A stretch of 64,000 nt of DNA from Synaphobranchus kaupii (Eukaryota > Chordata > Actinopteri > Anguilliformes > Synaphobranchidae), in contig CM056381.1 in assembly GCA_029718625.1 (NCBI GenBank), positions 53,438,157-53,502,156 of the forward strand, in the 5' to 3' direction. Shown in pieces: positions 34,171 through 44,789 of the stretch (positions are counted from its first letter, which is position 1; every line of letters begins with the position of its first letter). A program made the position numbers and the translations under genes. The notes beneath the pieces were generated by a model. That model searched no databases. It had not been told where the DNA came from and saw nothing but the letters and a program-made list of their open reading frames with translations.

Positions 34171-35376
34171 TGCATTTGGCATACTATGTTGCATAAGGTG
34201 TTATGTCACCCTTTATGAAACATGATATTTGTTTATGTATAATTTATGAAGCCATTATTGTTACGGTTCCGAGTATGAACTGGACCCAAATGCACGACTC
34301 AACACACAGGAAGTTCCAATAACTCCAATAATTTATTGCTTCAACCAGAATTCCTCCTGAAGCATAGGGAGATAACACAGAATAGACAGACAACCAGGGA
34401 TGGATTAGCAGGTGATCAGCGGGAACGGGAGAGGCCAGGGACTGGATGGTGGCAGGGATCCGGGCTGGTTGAGCAGAGGAGGAGCGGGGAGCGGGAGACA
34501 GGGGAGAGTGGCAGGTTAGCAGAGCTGGAGCACCGGCTGGATGCACATATAGCAGCAGGTTCGCAGAACAGCAGCACAGCAGGATGCACACAAGCTGTAG
34601 GTGGCAGAACTGGAGCACAGGCAGGAAGCACGCACAGCTGCAGGCTGGTAGACTTGGAGCAGACAAAAGTTAGTACAGCGAGGCAGGACAGAATGAACAG
34701 CGTGTTTACGCCGTTCCTGGCGAGAGCTAATTAAAGCTGGATAGGTGTCATGGTTTATGACCCTTTTTCCCTTGCGGTCGTGTTCCTCGGTCGCCACACG
34801 TGGGCGCTGCTCCGTTGGTGGAGTTTTGGCTCCGTCCCTTCTTTTCACGGAGTAAGTAATCAGCGTTCACAGCTGGGATGTAATGCCAGTGAGCTATTTA
34901 AGCCCATGTTCCTTTTGTTCTGGGCTTCGATATTAATTGTTCATTGTGATTGTTTGATTGTTTGTTCTGTGGTGTATTTTCTGGTATTAGTTGTGCTGTT
35001 TTGTGTGCGGTTTATTTTGCCCTTTTAAAGTTTTAATTGTATGATTAGATCTAGGTTTTTAAGGAGACCGTTTTGCTCCGTTGTGCTTTTATTGGAGTTT
35101 TGCGGTACTGGCCTTGGTGCTTTGAGCTTTCAGGTTCAATTCCTGTTTTGTGTGCTCATTTCAGTCTCCGTTTTCTGGTCTGTCCTCTGGTTGTCGTTTT
35201 GCCTAGATCTATTGCCTTTTACTAAGAGACAGGGCAGGGCGTTTGTATCATACTGACTTTAGGGTTTTATTTATTCTTAGAGGCAGGTCGGTTATTTTCG
35301 ATTAAGTTTGCGTTGGTCTTTTGTTACAGCTGTTCCTGTTCGTCCTTTTCACCTACGGGATGATTTTGTTCGGAAC

Positions 35377-37048
35377 TGTGTGAGGAAGGAGGAGCCAAAC
35401 GCAGCAAGGGGATTCTTAAAGCCCTAGGGCCACTAAGTCGGGAAACCCCGCAGATAAGGGATGAGACAATACAACGAACACACACACACCACAGCTATAG
35501 ACCGGCTCACTGTTACATACCACAGAGTAGAAGCACAAACGCCTGGTTTCACAACAAGAAAACCCAACAAGGCGAAAGGGAACAAAGAATTGCTACCCCA
35601 TACTTCTACAAGCTAAGTAACTAAAAAACAAGCCGGAAATAGAACGCCCTGTCTCGATAACGAGACGCATAAGAACAGACGAGTAGCACAATGGCACAAA
35701 CAAATACAAAATGATACGATTGTTTAAGAGGAGGCGAAAGAACAGAGATAACGTTCCGTGGCTACTTCCATAAGCTAGTAGTCACATGCAGAACATAAAG
35801 GGGGTAAACGCCCGATCTCCCAGGAGGGAGAAACATTTTACAGGCGAGCCGACGGAGCACCGCAGTCCCATAGCCTTACCAGCAAAATGACTAAGATTAA
35901 AATAGAAAGCCACACCCTAGCCTCTCAGTAAGGAGAAATGTAACGAGGCGAAGGAACAGATAATTAATGTTCCAAGGCTTAGATTGAGGCTCGTAGTCAC
36001 ACGCAAACATGTCCACAACATCGCCCGGTCTCCCAATGGGAAGACATGCACCGAAGGGCGAACAGAACTAGAGTTCCGAACAGAATCGCCCAAATCTCCA
36101 TACATGGAGAAAAGCACAAAAAGACGAAAGGACAGCTGCACTGGAATTATCGGCTATCTGACTAGCACAAGCACAAACACAAATACAAGCCCTGCCTCTC
36201 AGTAAGGGGAAATGTAACGAGGCGAAGGAACCGAGAACAGACGTTCCCATGCTACGCGCAGTCATACACAAACATGTCCACAACCTCGCCCAAACTCCAC
36301 ACAAGGAGAAACATACCCGGAAACCGAACAGAACAACAGTTCCGAACAAAATCGTCCCGTAGGTAAAAAGGACAGCTGCAACAAAAGACGACAAAAATAG
36401 CACGACAGCCTCTCAGTATGAACAAATGAAACGTACCAAGGCTACTCACTGGCTCCCTGTAACACGGAAATGAATGGAAGCTAAAACGCCAGGTCTCTCA
36501 GTAAGAAAACCAATCACAGGCGAAAATGGAACAAAGAACAGCTACTCTATACTTCCACGAGCTAAGCAACCAAGTAGAAGCGAAACGCCCGATCTCCCCA
36601 TGGGAAGACATGCACCAAAGGGCGAACAGAACCACAGTTCCGAACAGAATCGCCCAAAACTCCATACACGGAGAAAAGCACAAAAAGACAAAATAAAGCA
36701 GAGATCCGCGGTCCCATACTTCTACGAGATAAGTAACTACAGAGCCAGCAAGAAATAAGCCCTGTCTCAACAAGGAGACGTTAAAATAGGCGGGTAGCCC
36801 AAATGGTACGAATCACTCACAGCCAACAATACACCACAGTACAAAACAATAAACAAACAATCTCGAAGCCCCGAACGAAGGAAACGGTAGGCTTAAATAT
36901 CTCTCAAGGTGACCACGCACAGGTGTCGACGCTAACAGCAGCTCCGCAATCTAAGCAGGGTGGAGCAAGCATCCACCAAAAGAGCAGCGCCCTCGCGTGG
37001 CCACCAAGGAGAATGACCGCATAGGCAAAAAGGGTTAAAACCATGACA
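35377..37048 (-). repeat. Inverted copy of LTR family B inside LTR B
   Basis: On the minus strand it starts at 37048 with TGTCATGGTTTTAACCC, and CACGCGAGGGCGCTGCTC follows, parallel to CACACGTGGGCGCTGCTC at 34796. It ends at 35377 in TTCCTCACA, lacking the last 17 bases seen in the outer LTR (which ends ...CACGTCCCCTTACA). The outer LTR breaks after TTCGGAAC at 35376 and resumes after a 48-bp patch at 37097, in sequence that repeats 35287-35376. The result is a large imperfect palindrome. Confidence 0.82.
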
Positions 37049-37096
37049 GTAATGAATCTATAATCTATGAAAGTTTCACTTTTTGAATGGAATTAT
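37049..37096 (+). repeat. 48-bp patch identical to part of the MITE at 39954
   Basis: The 48 bases starting GTAATGAATCTATAATCT and ending GGAATTAT are identical to 40093-40140. The patch sits exactly between the end of the inverted LTR copy and the resumption of the outer LTR. There TTATTTTC is shared microhomology (37093-37100, compare 35292-35299). Confidence 0.9.
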
Positions 37097-38770
37097 TTTC
37101 TATTAAGTTTGCATTGGTCTTTAGTTACAGCTGTTCTGTTTCGTCCTTTTCACCTGAGGGACGATTTTGTTCGGAACTGTAGTTCTGTTCGTTCTCCGGG
37201 TGTGTCCCTCCTTATATGGAGCTTGGACGATGCTATGGACATGTTTGTGTTTGATTGCGCATTTATGAAAGTAACCATGGAACGTTATCTCTGTTCCTCC
37301 GCCTCGTTACATTTCCCATTATTGAGAGGCTAGGGCGTGTGTTTTCAATTAAGCTTGCGTTAGTCATGTTTGCTAGTAAAGTTATGGGACGACGGTGCTC
37401 CGTCGGCTCGCCTGTAAAATGTTTCTTTCTCCTGGGAGATCGGGCGTTTACCCCTTTACGTTTTCTCGATCAATGCGGGACTTGCCTATGTGGATGTAGT
37501 TATTCGGACTCTTCCCCCCTGGCGTACTTGCCTATGTGGAAGTAGTTATCCGGACTCGTCCCCCCTGGCGTATTTGCCTATGTAGATGTAGTTATTAGGA
37601 CTCATCTCCCCTGGCTTTTCTGTTCCTGCTTCCTGGTCGTTGCATTTGACTGCGAGACTATCAAACTAGCCATGGAATGTTATATCTGTTCCTTCGCCTC
37701 GTTACATTCCTCTTTATCAAGAGGCATGGCATTTATTTTCTATTTAACTCGTGTTGGTCTTTTAGCCGGTGATGTCCGGTGCAGCTGTCCTGTTCGTCCT
37801 TTTCACCTGCGGGACGATTTTGTTCGGAACTGTAGTTCTGTTCGTTCTCCGGGTGTGTCCCTCCTTATATGGAGCTTGGACGATGCTATGGACATGTTTG
37901 CGTTTGACTGCGAGCCCTCGATAGTAGCCTTGGAACTTTAGATCCCCGTTCCTTTCGCCTCTTGGTATACTAATTTCTATTTGTTTTCAGTGTTTGTTGG
38001 TTGTGTGTGTTTTATGTGTACCTTTTATGCTACTCGCCTGTTCTTATGCGTCTCGTTGCCAAGACAGGGCGTTTGTTGTTTCTGGCTCTTTCTTTTGTCA
38101 CTTTGCTCGTAGAAGTATGGGAACCTGGTGCTCTGTTCCATTGGCCTTATTTGGTTTTCTTGCTGAAAACTTGGCGTTTGCGCTTCTACTCATTAGTGTG
38201 TGACAGTGAGCTGATTTGTAGCTTTGGTACATGTGTTCTTGTCTTGTCTCCTCCCTTAACTGCGGGGTTTCCCGCCTTAGTGGCCTTAGGGCTTAAAGAA
38301 TCCCCTTGCTGCGTTTGGCTCCTCCCACCTCACACGTCACGTCCCCTTACAGATAGGACTGGAAACAGCGAGTTAACGCTGATACAAGACGAAGGCTTTT
38401 AAAGCAGGCAAGACAGGTCTAGATACAATGTATCCACGAGACAATGACCAGAGTGTTACCACAAAGTGACTTAACGAACTGGCACAGGACAAAGAACACC
38501 GGGTGACTAAATACAAAAGTTAACAAGTGTCAATTGAGTGTCGCGTGCGAATGTATGCGTGAGTGATTAACGGAGCAGAGAGTGTGCAGAATGCACGCGG
38601 AAAGGAGGAAAGGGATAGGCGGGTAAAGAGTAGTGGAACAGAGTTACACAAAAGGAAAAACCACGCCCAGCCTGCAGCACGAGGGAAACAAACAGGAATA
38701 CAAACAACACGATACGAGAGGGAACTGGTAAAACACGGGACACAAAAGGACGGGAGTGAGAGCATCACAA

Positions 38771-39145
38771 TCATGTCATTTTTATGACATATGCTATATA
38801 AAGCCTTTATATGGAGACTTTAGTGTGACCATTTTTTCGGTGGCACGCGAGGCTACATCACAGGTGACAGCTGTTATCTAATAGGATATGGTATGTCCTG
38901 CTAATGTTACTTGTTGCATCTGTATTGGCATAAAAGGGACTATGCCTATTTATGGCACTTGACTTCATATGTCATGACAATGTCACGTGCTGCATCAATG
39001 TTGACATAACATACCATATGCCTATTTGTGGTCAGTGACATAAACACTTGTGAATGTTTATGTAGTGCTTATGAATGTGTTATGTAGTGCTTATGAAGAC
39101 GTTATATAGCTCTTATGAAGGACCCTTCAAAGGAAGTGTTACCGT
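38771..39145 (+). repeat. DNA-element-like flank of LTR A
   Basis: Contains short repeats TATGTAGTGCTTATGAA (39060-39105) and ends AGGACCCTTCAAAGGAAGTGTT. Together with the unit before 34259 (CACCCTTTATGAAACATGA) it may be a MITE split by LTR A. The left boundary was not found. Confidence 0.35.
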
Positions 39146-39819
39146 TTTTTCTAACTTCAATAGACATAGGGCTATACTACTCAGTTACAAAATTGATTCT
39201 GTTATCCTGTTTTCCTTCCATAGACCAAGTACTAGGATTCAGAATGTCCTCTCTATCTTTTTCTTTGGTTTGATTGAAATACACATTTAAAGCATATACT
39301 TTTATTAATCAATTTATTATTAGTTGTTAATATTTATTGAAAATGTATAAGTATTATGTTTTCATAACGTCACTGTTGATTCTTTACAAAGACTAGACTG
39401 CAGTGTGAAAGGGATCTAAATGGCTTGTAAAAACTGGCTGTGCCCTTGTATAAGTACTGCAGTAATTACACTACAGAAGACATGCACATTTGAAAGTCCG
39501 ATCCCAGCATCCATAATTCAGAGACTTCATGAATAAATAAATGGTGGAGCCTCTGCACCAATTTAAATTCCATGTGTGAGTGAATACAAAGACTTACTCT
39601 CATCTTTTAGTTTTATTCCTTGGGGAATAGGTAATTTTACACAACAGAAGTTTATTCAATAGCTATTCATTGATTTGGGGTTTTGTAATTTTGTAGTGTA
39701 AACTGCAGGAAAATAATTAATATACAATTGCTGGGTAATAAAGACTGATTCAGTAGCATTGAAACATCATTCAACCTTTGGCCAGCCTGAAAGAGAAGGC
39801 TGGAGGTTGGAGGCCTAGT

Positions 39820-39820
<1 letters not shown>
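39146..39820. other. Non-coding stretch, no gene seen
   Basis: AT-rich unique-looking sequence with no recognisable repeat end, RNA gene or coding frame. Confidence 0.5.

Positions 39821-39822
<2 letters not shown>

Positions 39823-39900
<78 letters not shown>
39823..39900 (+). repeat. (GT)n microsatellite
   Basis: An uninterrupted run of about 39 GT dinucleotides. It adjoins GCGTGAGAGAGG and lies 50 bases before a MITE. Confidence 0.98.
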
Positions 39901-39905
<5 letters not shown>

Positions 39906-39953
39906 AGAGAGGCCGTTTATGCCAAAAATCATACTTGATCTCACAAACATGAT

Positions 39954-40194
39954 ATACAGATCCTTTCCAAAATGCTGATTTTCGACACACTATTCTAATT
40001 TCTTGAAATACTGTTTTGGGGGTTTTCTGGAGCTGTAAGCCAAAATTATGAAAAATGAAACAAATAAAGGCTAGAAATATTTCACTTTGTGTGTAATGAA
40101 TCTATAATCTATGAAAGTTTCACTTTTTGAATGGAATTATGGAAAAAAAAACAACTTTTCCATGATATTCAAATTTTTTGGAAAGGATCTGTAT
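39954..40194. mobile_element. Short MITE with ATACAGATCCTTTCC ends
   Basis: A 241-bp element with inverted ends ATACAGATCCTTTCCAAAA (39954) and the reverse complement at 40176-40194, flanked by TA/AT. The interior contains ATTATGAAAAATGAAACAAA and the CTATAATCTATGAAAGTTTC segment, a very common fish repeat. Non-coding. Part of it is duplicated at 37049-37096. Confidence 0.85.
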
Positions 40195-40198
40195 ATAA

Positions 40199-40555
40199 AC
40201 TCTCACACACACTATCATACTCTCTCACAGGCATTATACCATCTTGCATACACCATACTCTCTCACACATCATCATACTCTCTCACACACCATTATACTG
40301 TCTGCCACACACCATCATAAGCTCACATACACCATTATACTTTCTCTCACGCAACATCATACTCTCACACATCATCATACTCTCTCACACGCCATTATAC
40401 TGTCTGACACACACCATCATATGCTCACATACACCATTATACTCTCTCACACACATCGTCATACTCTCATTCCTTTCACACATACCATCATCCTATCTCA
40501 CACACTATCATTCTTCTCACACACGTACTATCACACCCTCTCACATATAAATATA
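40199..40555 (+). repeat. CACACAYCATCATACTCTCT tandem repeat
   Basis: About a dozen imperfect units of roughly 28-32 bases built from CTCTCACACACCATTATACT and variants. Pyrimidine-rich on this strand. The apparent open frames (HTLSHTIIL) are products of the repeat. Confidence 0.9.
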
Positions 40556-40769
40556 AAACTATATATAAAAATATATTTTTCTATTTTCCCATTATTATAT
40601 TTCTGGTCGGGAATTACCAGGAACCCGTGCCGTTGTTAAACCCTAAGATTATTATTGTGTATATGAAAACAGTAATAATGGTTAGTCCGAATAATATTGA
40701 TCCTAATTATTGATCCATATATTCCTTGCTCGCACACTTTAACCTTGCATGAGGAGGTTTCCCCAGCTG

Positions 40770-41447
40770 TGTCATGGTTTTCCTAGCTGCTCCCTTCCGT
40801 GTTTTATTTTCTGTTCTACTATCAATTTTCTCACCTGTTTCAGGTGATTGCTACGGATATTTAAGCTTCTCGCTTCCCTCTTCCGATGCTTTGTTGTCGT
40901 TATACGTTTGACACAAAGTCGGTAAGGTATAGGAACATGGAAACTATTTTTCAAGTAGGACGTCCGGTTAGAGAGGAAAAGATCTTTAGAATCCTTTGTT
41001 TCCTATTGTTTCACTCTTTATCCTTATTCCTTTCTTTTTTGCTTTCTGTCTGGAGTATTTTCGTTATTTCTTACTCCTCTCTCTGTTACCTATTTATTTT
41101 AGCTCGGTCGCTCCTCGAGCTTTAGGTAAGAGGTTCGGTTTTCATTCTCGTTTCGAGCACCCATTATCTCTGGGCTTTCTTTTTGTTTGTTTATCAGACC
41201 TCCGTTTATTACTCACTGCCTGAGAGTGTGAGGTCCCTGTTGTTCTTATTTATTTTCTACTCGGGTTTCGAGTCTCGCCCTCGTTTGGGGTAGTTCTTAT
41301 TTGGCTATACGCCGGGAGGGTTTTATTCCCACTATTTTGTTTCGTGCTAATCCGTTCGCGGATTCATTTCTCTCCCTTTAGTGGCGTGAGCGGCTTTTTG
41401 ATCACCTGTCCTGTCACGTCTGGCTCTCCCTAACCAGCACCCTTACA
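40770..41447 (+). repeat. Solo LTR with perfect 5-bp TSD
   Basis: A 678-bp unit begins TGTCATGGTTTTCCTAGC and ends AGCACCCTTACA, flanked by AGCTG (40765-40769 and 41448-41452). The TGTCATGG start and CCTTACA end are shared with LTR B and with the solo LTR at 7429, suggesting one superfamily, though the interiors differ. No internal region remains. Confidence 0.9.
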
Positions 41448-41836
41448 AGCTGTAAATCACTCTTTTTGTAGTCTTATGAAATCCACCATTATATTAGCAA
41501 TCCGCCAAGGTGCAAATGCAGGTAGCTTTTAAAGGTAATGGGAGATAACATTCTGTGAGTCCCCTCATCATGAAATCATCGATGCATTTTTGAAAAAAAT
41601 TACTCATTGAAAATTATAGCCAATTTTAAATGACTTTCGCACCTAACTACGCCTAAAAAATTTGAGGTTGTCAAGCTGTAGATCACATGACCTTCTGATG
41701 TCATCTAAAGAACGATTAGATCGGGCTTTCACTACTTTCTATAGATTTTACACCCGTGGTTTCCTATTGCTAGCTTGTATTATATAAAGGTTTTTGGAGG
41801 TTTTAAAAGTTTGTAAGTTTGCTTGGGATAACTACA

Positions 41837-42160
41837 ATGCCGACAAGATGCGTTGTAGCTGGTTGTAGCAGTACAACAAAGGATGGAGTAAGCCTCCATT
41901 TGTTTCCCAAAGACGCAAATCTTCGCAAATTACGGACGACAAAAGTGAAGCTGACCAGGGGTAGGTGGAAGGCCCGAGCAATTCAAATGTAGTGTGCAGT
42001 GCACACTTCGAAAATGGCCTGTATTCCCAGTTTGGAATGAAAAAATTGAAGTGCCTAAAGCCTGATGCCATTACAGTGATGATAAACAGCAAAGTTCAGA
42101 CTGGTGCGCCTGGTGATGAGATGGTTAGAAAGAAAACTGGGACAACAGCTGCTGAAAAGC
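41837..42160 (+). pseudogene. THAP-domain gene or transposase remnant
   Basis: The ATG at 41837 begins MPTRCVVAGCSS, then DGVSLHLFPKDANLRKLRTT and RGRWKA, the start of a C2CH THAP zinc finger. After a frameshift near 41970 the domain completes as VVCSAHFENG with LYSQFGMKKLKCLKPDAI, which corresponds to the CX2H and the closing AVPTIF-like block. The Trp usually following RRQ is Arg here. Sequence upstream is not promoter-like in any way I can show. Downstream it is cut by an LTR B fragment at 42161. It may be the N-terminus of a P-element/THAP9-type transposase or of a THAP gene copy; no catalytic domain follows. Confidence 0.75.
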
Positions 42161-42275
42161 TATCATGGTTTATGACCTTTTTTCCCTTGCGGTCGTGTTC
42201 CTCGGTCGCCACATGTGGGCGCTGCTCCGTTAGTGGAGTTTTGGCTCCGTCTAGTCTTTTCGCGGAGAAGTCGCA
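42161..42275 (+). repeat. Fragment of LTR family B (5' end)
   Basis: TATCATGGTTTATGACC followed by CTTGCGGTCGTGTTCCTCGG matches 34746-34855 with few differences; the initial TGT is TAT. Only about 115 bases remain before unrelated sequence. Confidence 0.85.
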
Positions 42276-42799
42276 AAAGATTTACTTGTATTGGTGACTT
42301 TTTTAATAATTGATTTAAACTCTAAATAATAAAGAAAGGAGGAATCGCTTAATTCAAATACTGTCTTCATATTGTGAAATGACAACAACGAATGGTTACG
42401 GCTGTAACCATGTTCTATGATTTCCGCATGACCATTAGGGTCGCCAATATGGATGGCATTCTGGGGCTAGATGCATCGAGACTCTTATACCAGAAGTTGT
42501 CATGGTACATGACCCCCGCGTAGTGATGTAATTCCTCCCATAAAAGGGGGAGCGTCACTGCGGACGTCCTCGGAACAATTTTCTCGCCCTTAAAAAGGTC
42601 CCGAGTGACCATGATCCCGAATGGTCATCCGGAACTCATAGAACATGGTTACAACCATAAGCGTTCATTCTACTTTGTTCCTTAGACCATTAGGGTCACC
42701 AATATGGATGACTTAATACCCAAAGTGTCAGGAGGGACCATCACCCTTACGTGGATGCCAAGGCTGCAGGTAAGATGGTTGCACCGACCGTTGAGCCTG

Positions 42800-44130
42800 G
42801 CGCCACATTGACGTGATAAAAAACTCAACAATGTGCAGGGGGACGCCCACATCGCCATTTAAAAAAATTCTTTAAGAGGTACACCTTCCAGGGCTGTCCA
42901 TGCATACTTCTGGTGTACCACATATACCCATAGGCCCTGCTCATAGAGGGGGCTCTGGGGTTAAGTTGCGTCCGCTGGACAGGGGAGCTGCACTCCGTTA
43001 AACAGTGCCACTCTGTTGTGATAGCAGATCCTCCCAAAATGGAATTTTCCAGGGTGGATCGCAAACAAGGCAGAGGACCGTGGAAAACCAGGGTTTCATT
43101 GGCTATCTGGGGGCTAACATCAGGAGCTTGTGGCGGCTCGTGCTGCTCCTGTGCAGAGTCGCATTGATCATCGACTCAGGTGGAAATGCGTATAGCAGGC
43201 AGTCCGGCGACTCATGTGCTAATGCGTCTATCCCCAGGGGGCTCAAATGCTTGTTCAGGGAGAACCACTGGGTGCAATTAGTAGACTTTTGAGAGGCAAA
43301 CTGGTCTGTTTGAGCACGAATTAAGTGCGCCGTATCTCCTCCACCACCTCAGGGTGGAGACACCACTCGCCGGGATGAATCTCCTGGCGAGATAGTACAT
43401 TTGCTGTGCCGTTCCGAATACCTGGTAGGTAAATGGCACGTGGGGAGGTAAGTCTGAGAAGTGCCCATGTTAGCAGGCGCTGGGTCACTTCCAACAATCG
43501 GCGGGACTTTAAACCGCCTTAATGATTTCCGTGATATACTGCTGAGGTGTTGTCCGACCTCATTATCACATGTTTTCCACGTAGTACTGGTAAGAAATGT
43601 CTCAGTGTTAGAAATACTGCTTGGAGTTTGAGTACGTTGATATTGTCCGACTGATGCTGTCGGGACCATAACCCCTGAACCGCTCAGTGAAGTGTCCATC
43701 GTAACAACCACGCGTCGTGAAGGTATAACCTTGCAACATGTTCCAACGTCTTGGCAGTGTGTGTGAGCGCCATACCGTATGATTGTGCGCATATCAGCCT
43801 GAGCGGCGATAGAACCACGCTCATGCAGCGAGTAAGCACACGTGGGGCTAGAGACTAACCGAATGGGAGGGCATTGAACTCGTATGCCCGACCTCGGGAT
43901 GCAAATCGTAGAAACGATGTTCCACCCCGACAGGGATGTGGAAGTATGCATGTTTGAAATCCACAGCCGCGAACCAATCCTTCTTGTTCGTACAGCGTGT
44001 ATAACAGTCAACGTCCAGAGCATCCGGAAAGTGTATAATTTCAGATACATATTTAGGCCTCTCAGATCCAGTACCATTTTCTTGTGAGAGCCTTCCCATT
44101 CACCAGCTGGTGTCGGCGGCCTGACCGGGG
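42800..44130 (-). pseudogene. DIRS RT, RNase H and C-terminal domain remnants
   Basis: On the minus strand, 44099 downward has DWFAAVDFKHAYFHIPVGVEHRF, the DIRS palm A motif (usually ..VDLKDAYFHI). SLAPRVLTRCM follows. RNase H-like sequence has NINVLKLQAVFLTLRHFLPVL, VIMRSDNTSAVYH, GLKSRRLLEVTQRLLTWA and PGIRNGTANVLSRQEI. Further down are GIDALAHESPDCLLYAFPP and a DLLSQQSG block. Frames change several times, and the YXDD region is not intact. DIRS RT copies element RNA into circular DNA for recombinase-driven integration. Confidence 0.82.
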
Positions 44131-44787
44131 TTATGACTCGAGTGCACGGCCGGACGGACGACGAAAAGCTCCCCTGCCATACAGGTTGTGCGTCCCTACT
44201 AACTGTTGGTTGGGACCAGCGCACATCAAAATGTTGAAGTGTCTTAACGCCTCGACAGACCATTCCTCTGCCTGTCTGGCTGCTTCAGAGAAAACCTGGC
44301 CGGGACAACCGGCCGGTCTCTGATTCTTCTTTCTGTGGCGTCTGGTAGGGGCAACTGAGCCGACCACTTTTGCTCTGCCTAACTCACGGGTCATAACCGC
44401 AAACGCTTGTAGTGACACATCGTTCAATGAGGTGTCGACCTCTGCATCAAGCATTGTCTGCGACTGTGCGAGCATTAGCCATGACAGCAAATTACCAATT
44501 TGCACTGCTCTGGCAGCCACTCTATAAGCCTTGCAGAGTAGATTGTCTGTTGCTCTGCATTGTGGCATACAATCTCTGGCCATCCGATACATACCAGGGC
44601 GTGGCCAGCCTTTATTTAGCTCTGCCAGAAAATCACTGATGCTGGTATAGCCAATTGTACACCCTGAGGGGCCTGTCGGTGAAACCTTAGACGTCCCCGA
44701 AGTGCTAGCCTGAGGCATATCGCCCTTACGTTTGGGCGCAATCTCTACTGCCGCTGGTGTTCTGCCCGAGGAAGGCATGAGCACCAT
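44131..44787 (-). pseudogene. DIRS gag-like ORF
   Basis: An open stretch of about 218 codons from an ATG at 44787 begins MVLMPSSGRTPAAVEIAPKR. It contains ARAVQIGNLLSWLMLAQSQT, a helical core (LNDVSLQAFAVMTRELGRAK) and a basic tail with RRHRKKNQRP. Position directly 5' of DIRS RT identifies it as Gag; the sequence alone would not. It runs without stops into an out-of-frame RT region. The copy may be truncated at either end, so I class it as a remnant. Confidence 0.65.
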
Positions 44788-44789
44788 GT

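Larger units (their letters stand above)
34746..38351 (+). repeat. Solo LTR family B, nested in LTR A and itself interrupted
   Basis: Begins TGTCATGGTTTATGACCC and ends CCCCTTACA. GATAGG occurs at 34740-34745 and 38352-38357, giving a 5-6 bp duplication. Without the inner inverted copy (35377-37048) the LTR is about 1.9 kb. It contains diverged internal repeats, for example TTCGTCCTTTTCACCT...GATTTTGTTCGGAACTGT at about 35340, 37140 and 37797, and CTTGGACGATGCTATGGAC twice. Fragments of the same family start at 42161. No gag or pol is present. Confidence 0.82.
34259..38769 (-). repeat. Solo LTR family A, copy 2, split by a nested LTR
   Basis: Starts TGTTACGGTTCCGAGTATG and ends GAGCATCACA at 38769. 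The flanks ATTAT (34254-34258) and ATCAT (38770-38774) form a 5-bp TSD with one mismatch. The LTR's own sequence is 34259-34745 plus 38352-38769, about 0.9 kb, colinear with 11403-12118. The break lies in TTAAAGCTGGATAGG and resumes at GATAGGACTGGAAA. The TGGACCCAAATGCA block at 34281-34294 marks its 3' end, so orientation is minus. Confidence 0.88.

Noticed and set aside
36474..37024. Open frames of 70-95 codons in 35900-38400
   Set aside because: They lie inside LTR B and its inverted copy, differ between repeated segments and show no domain.
40111..40639. His/Leu/Thr/Ser-rich frames
   Set aside because: Translation of the CACACAYCATCATACTCTCT tandem repeat.
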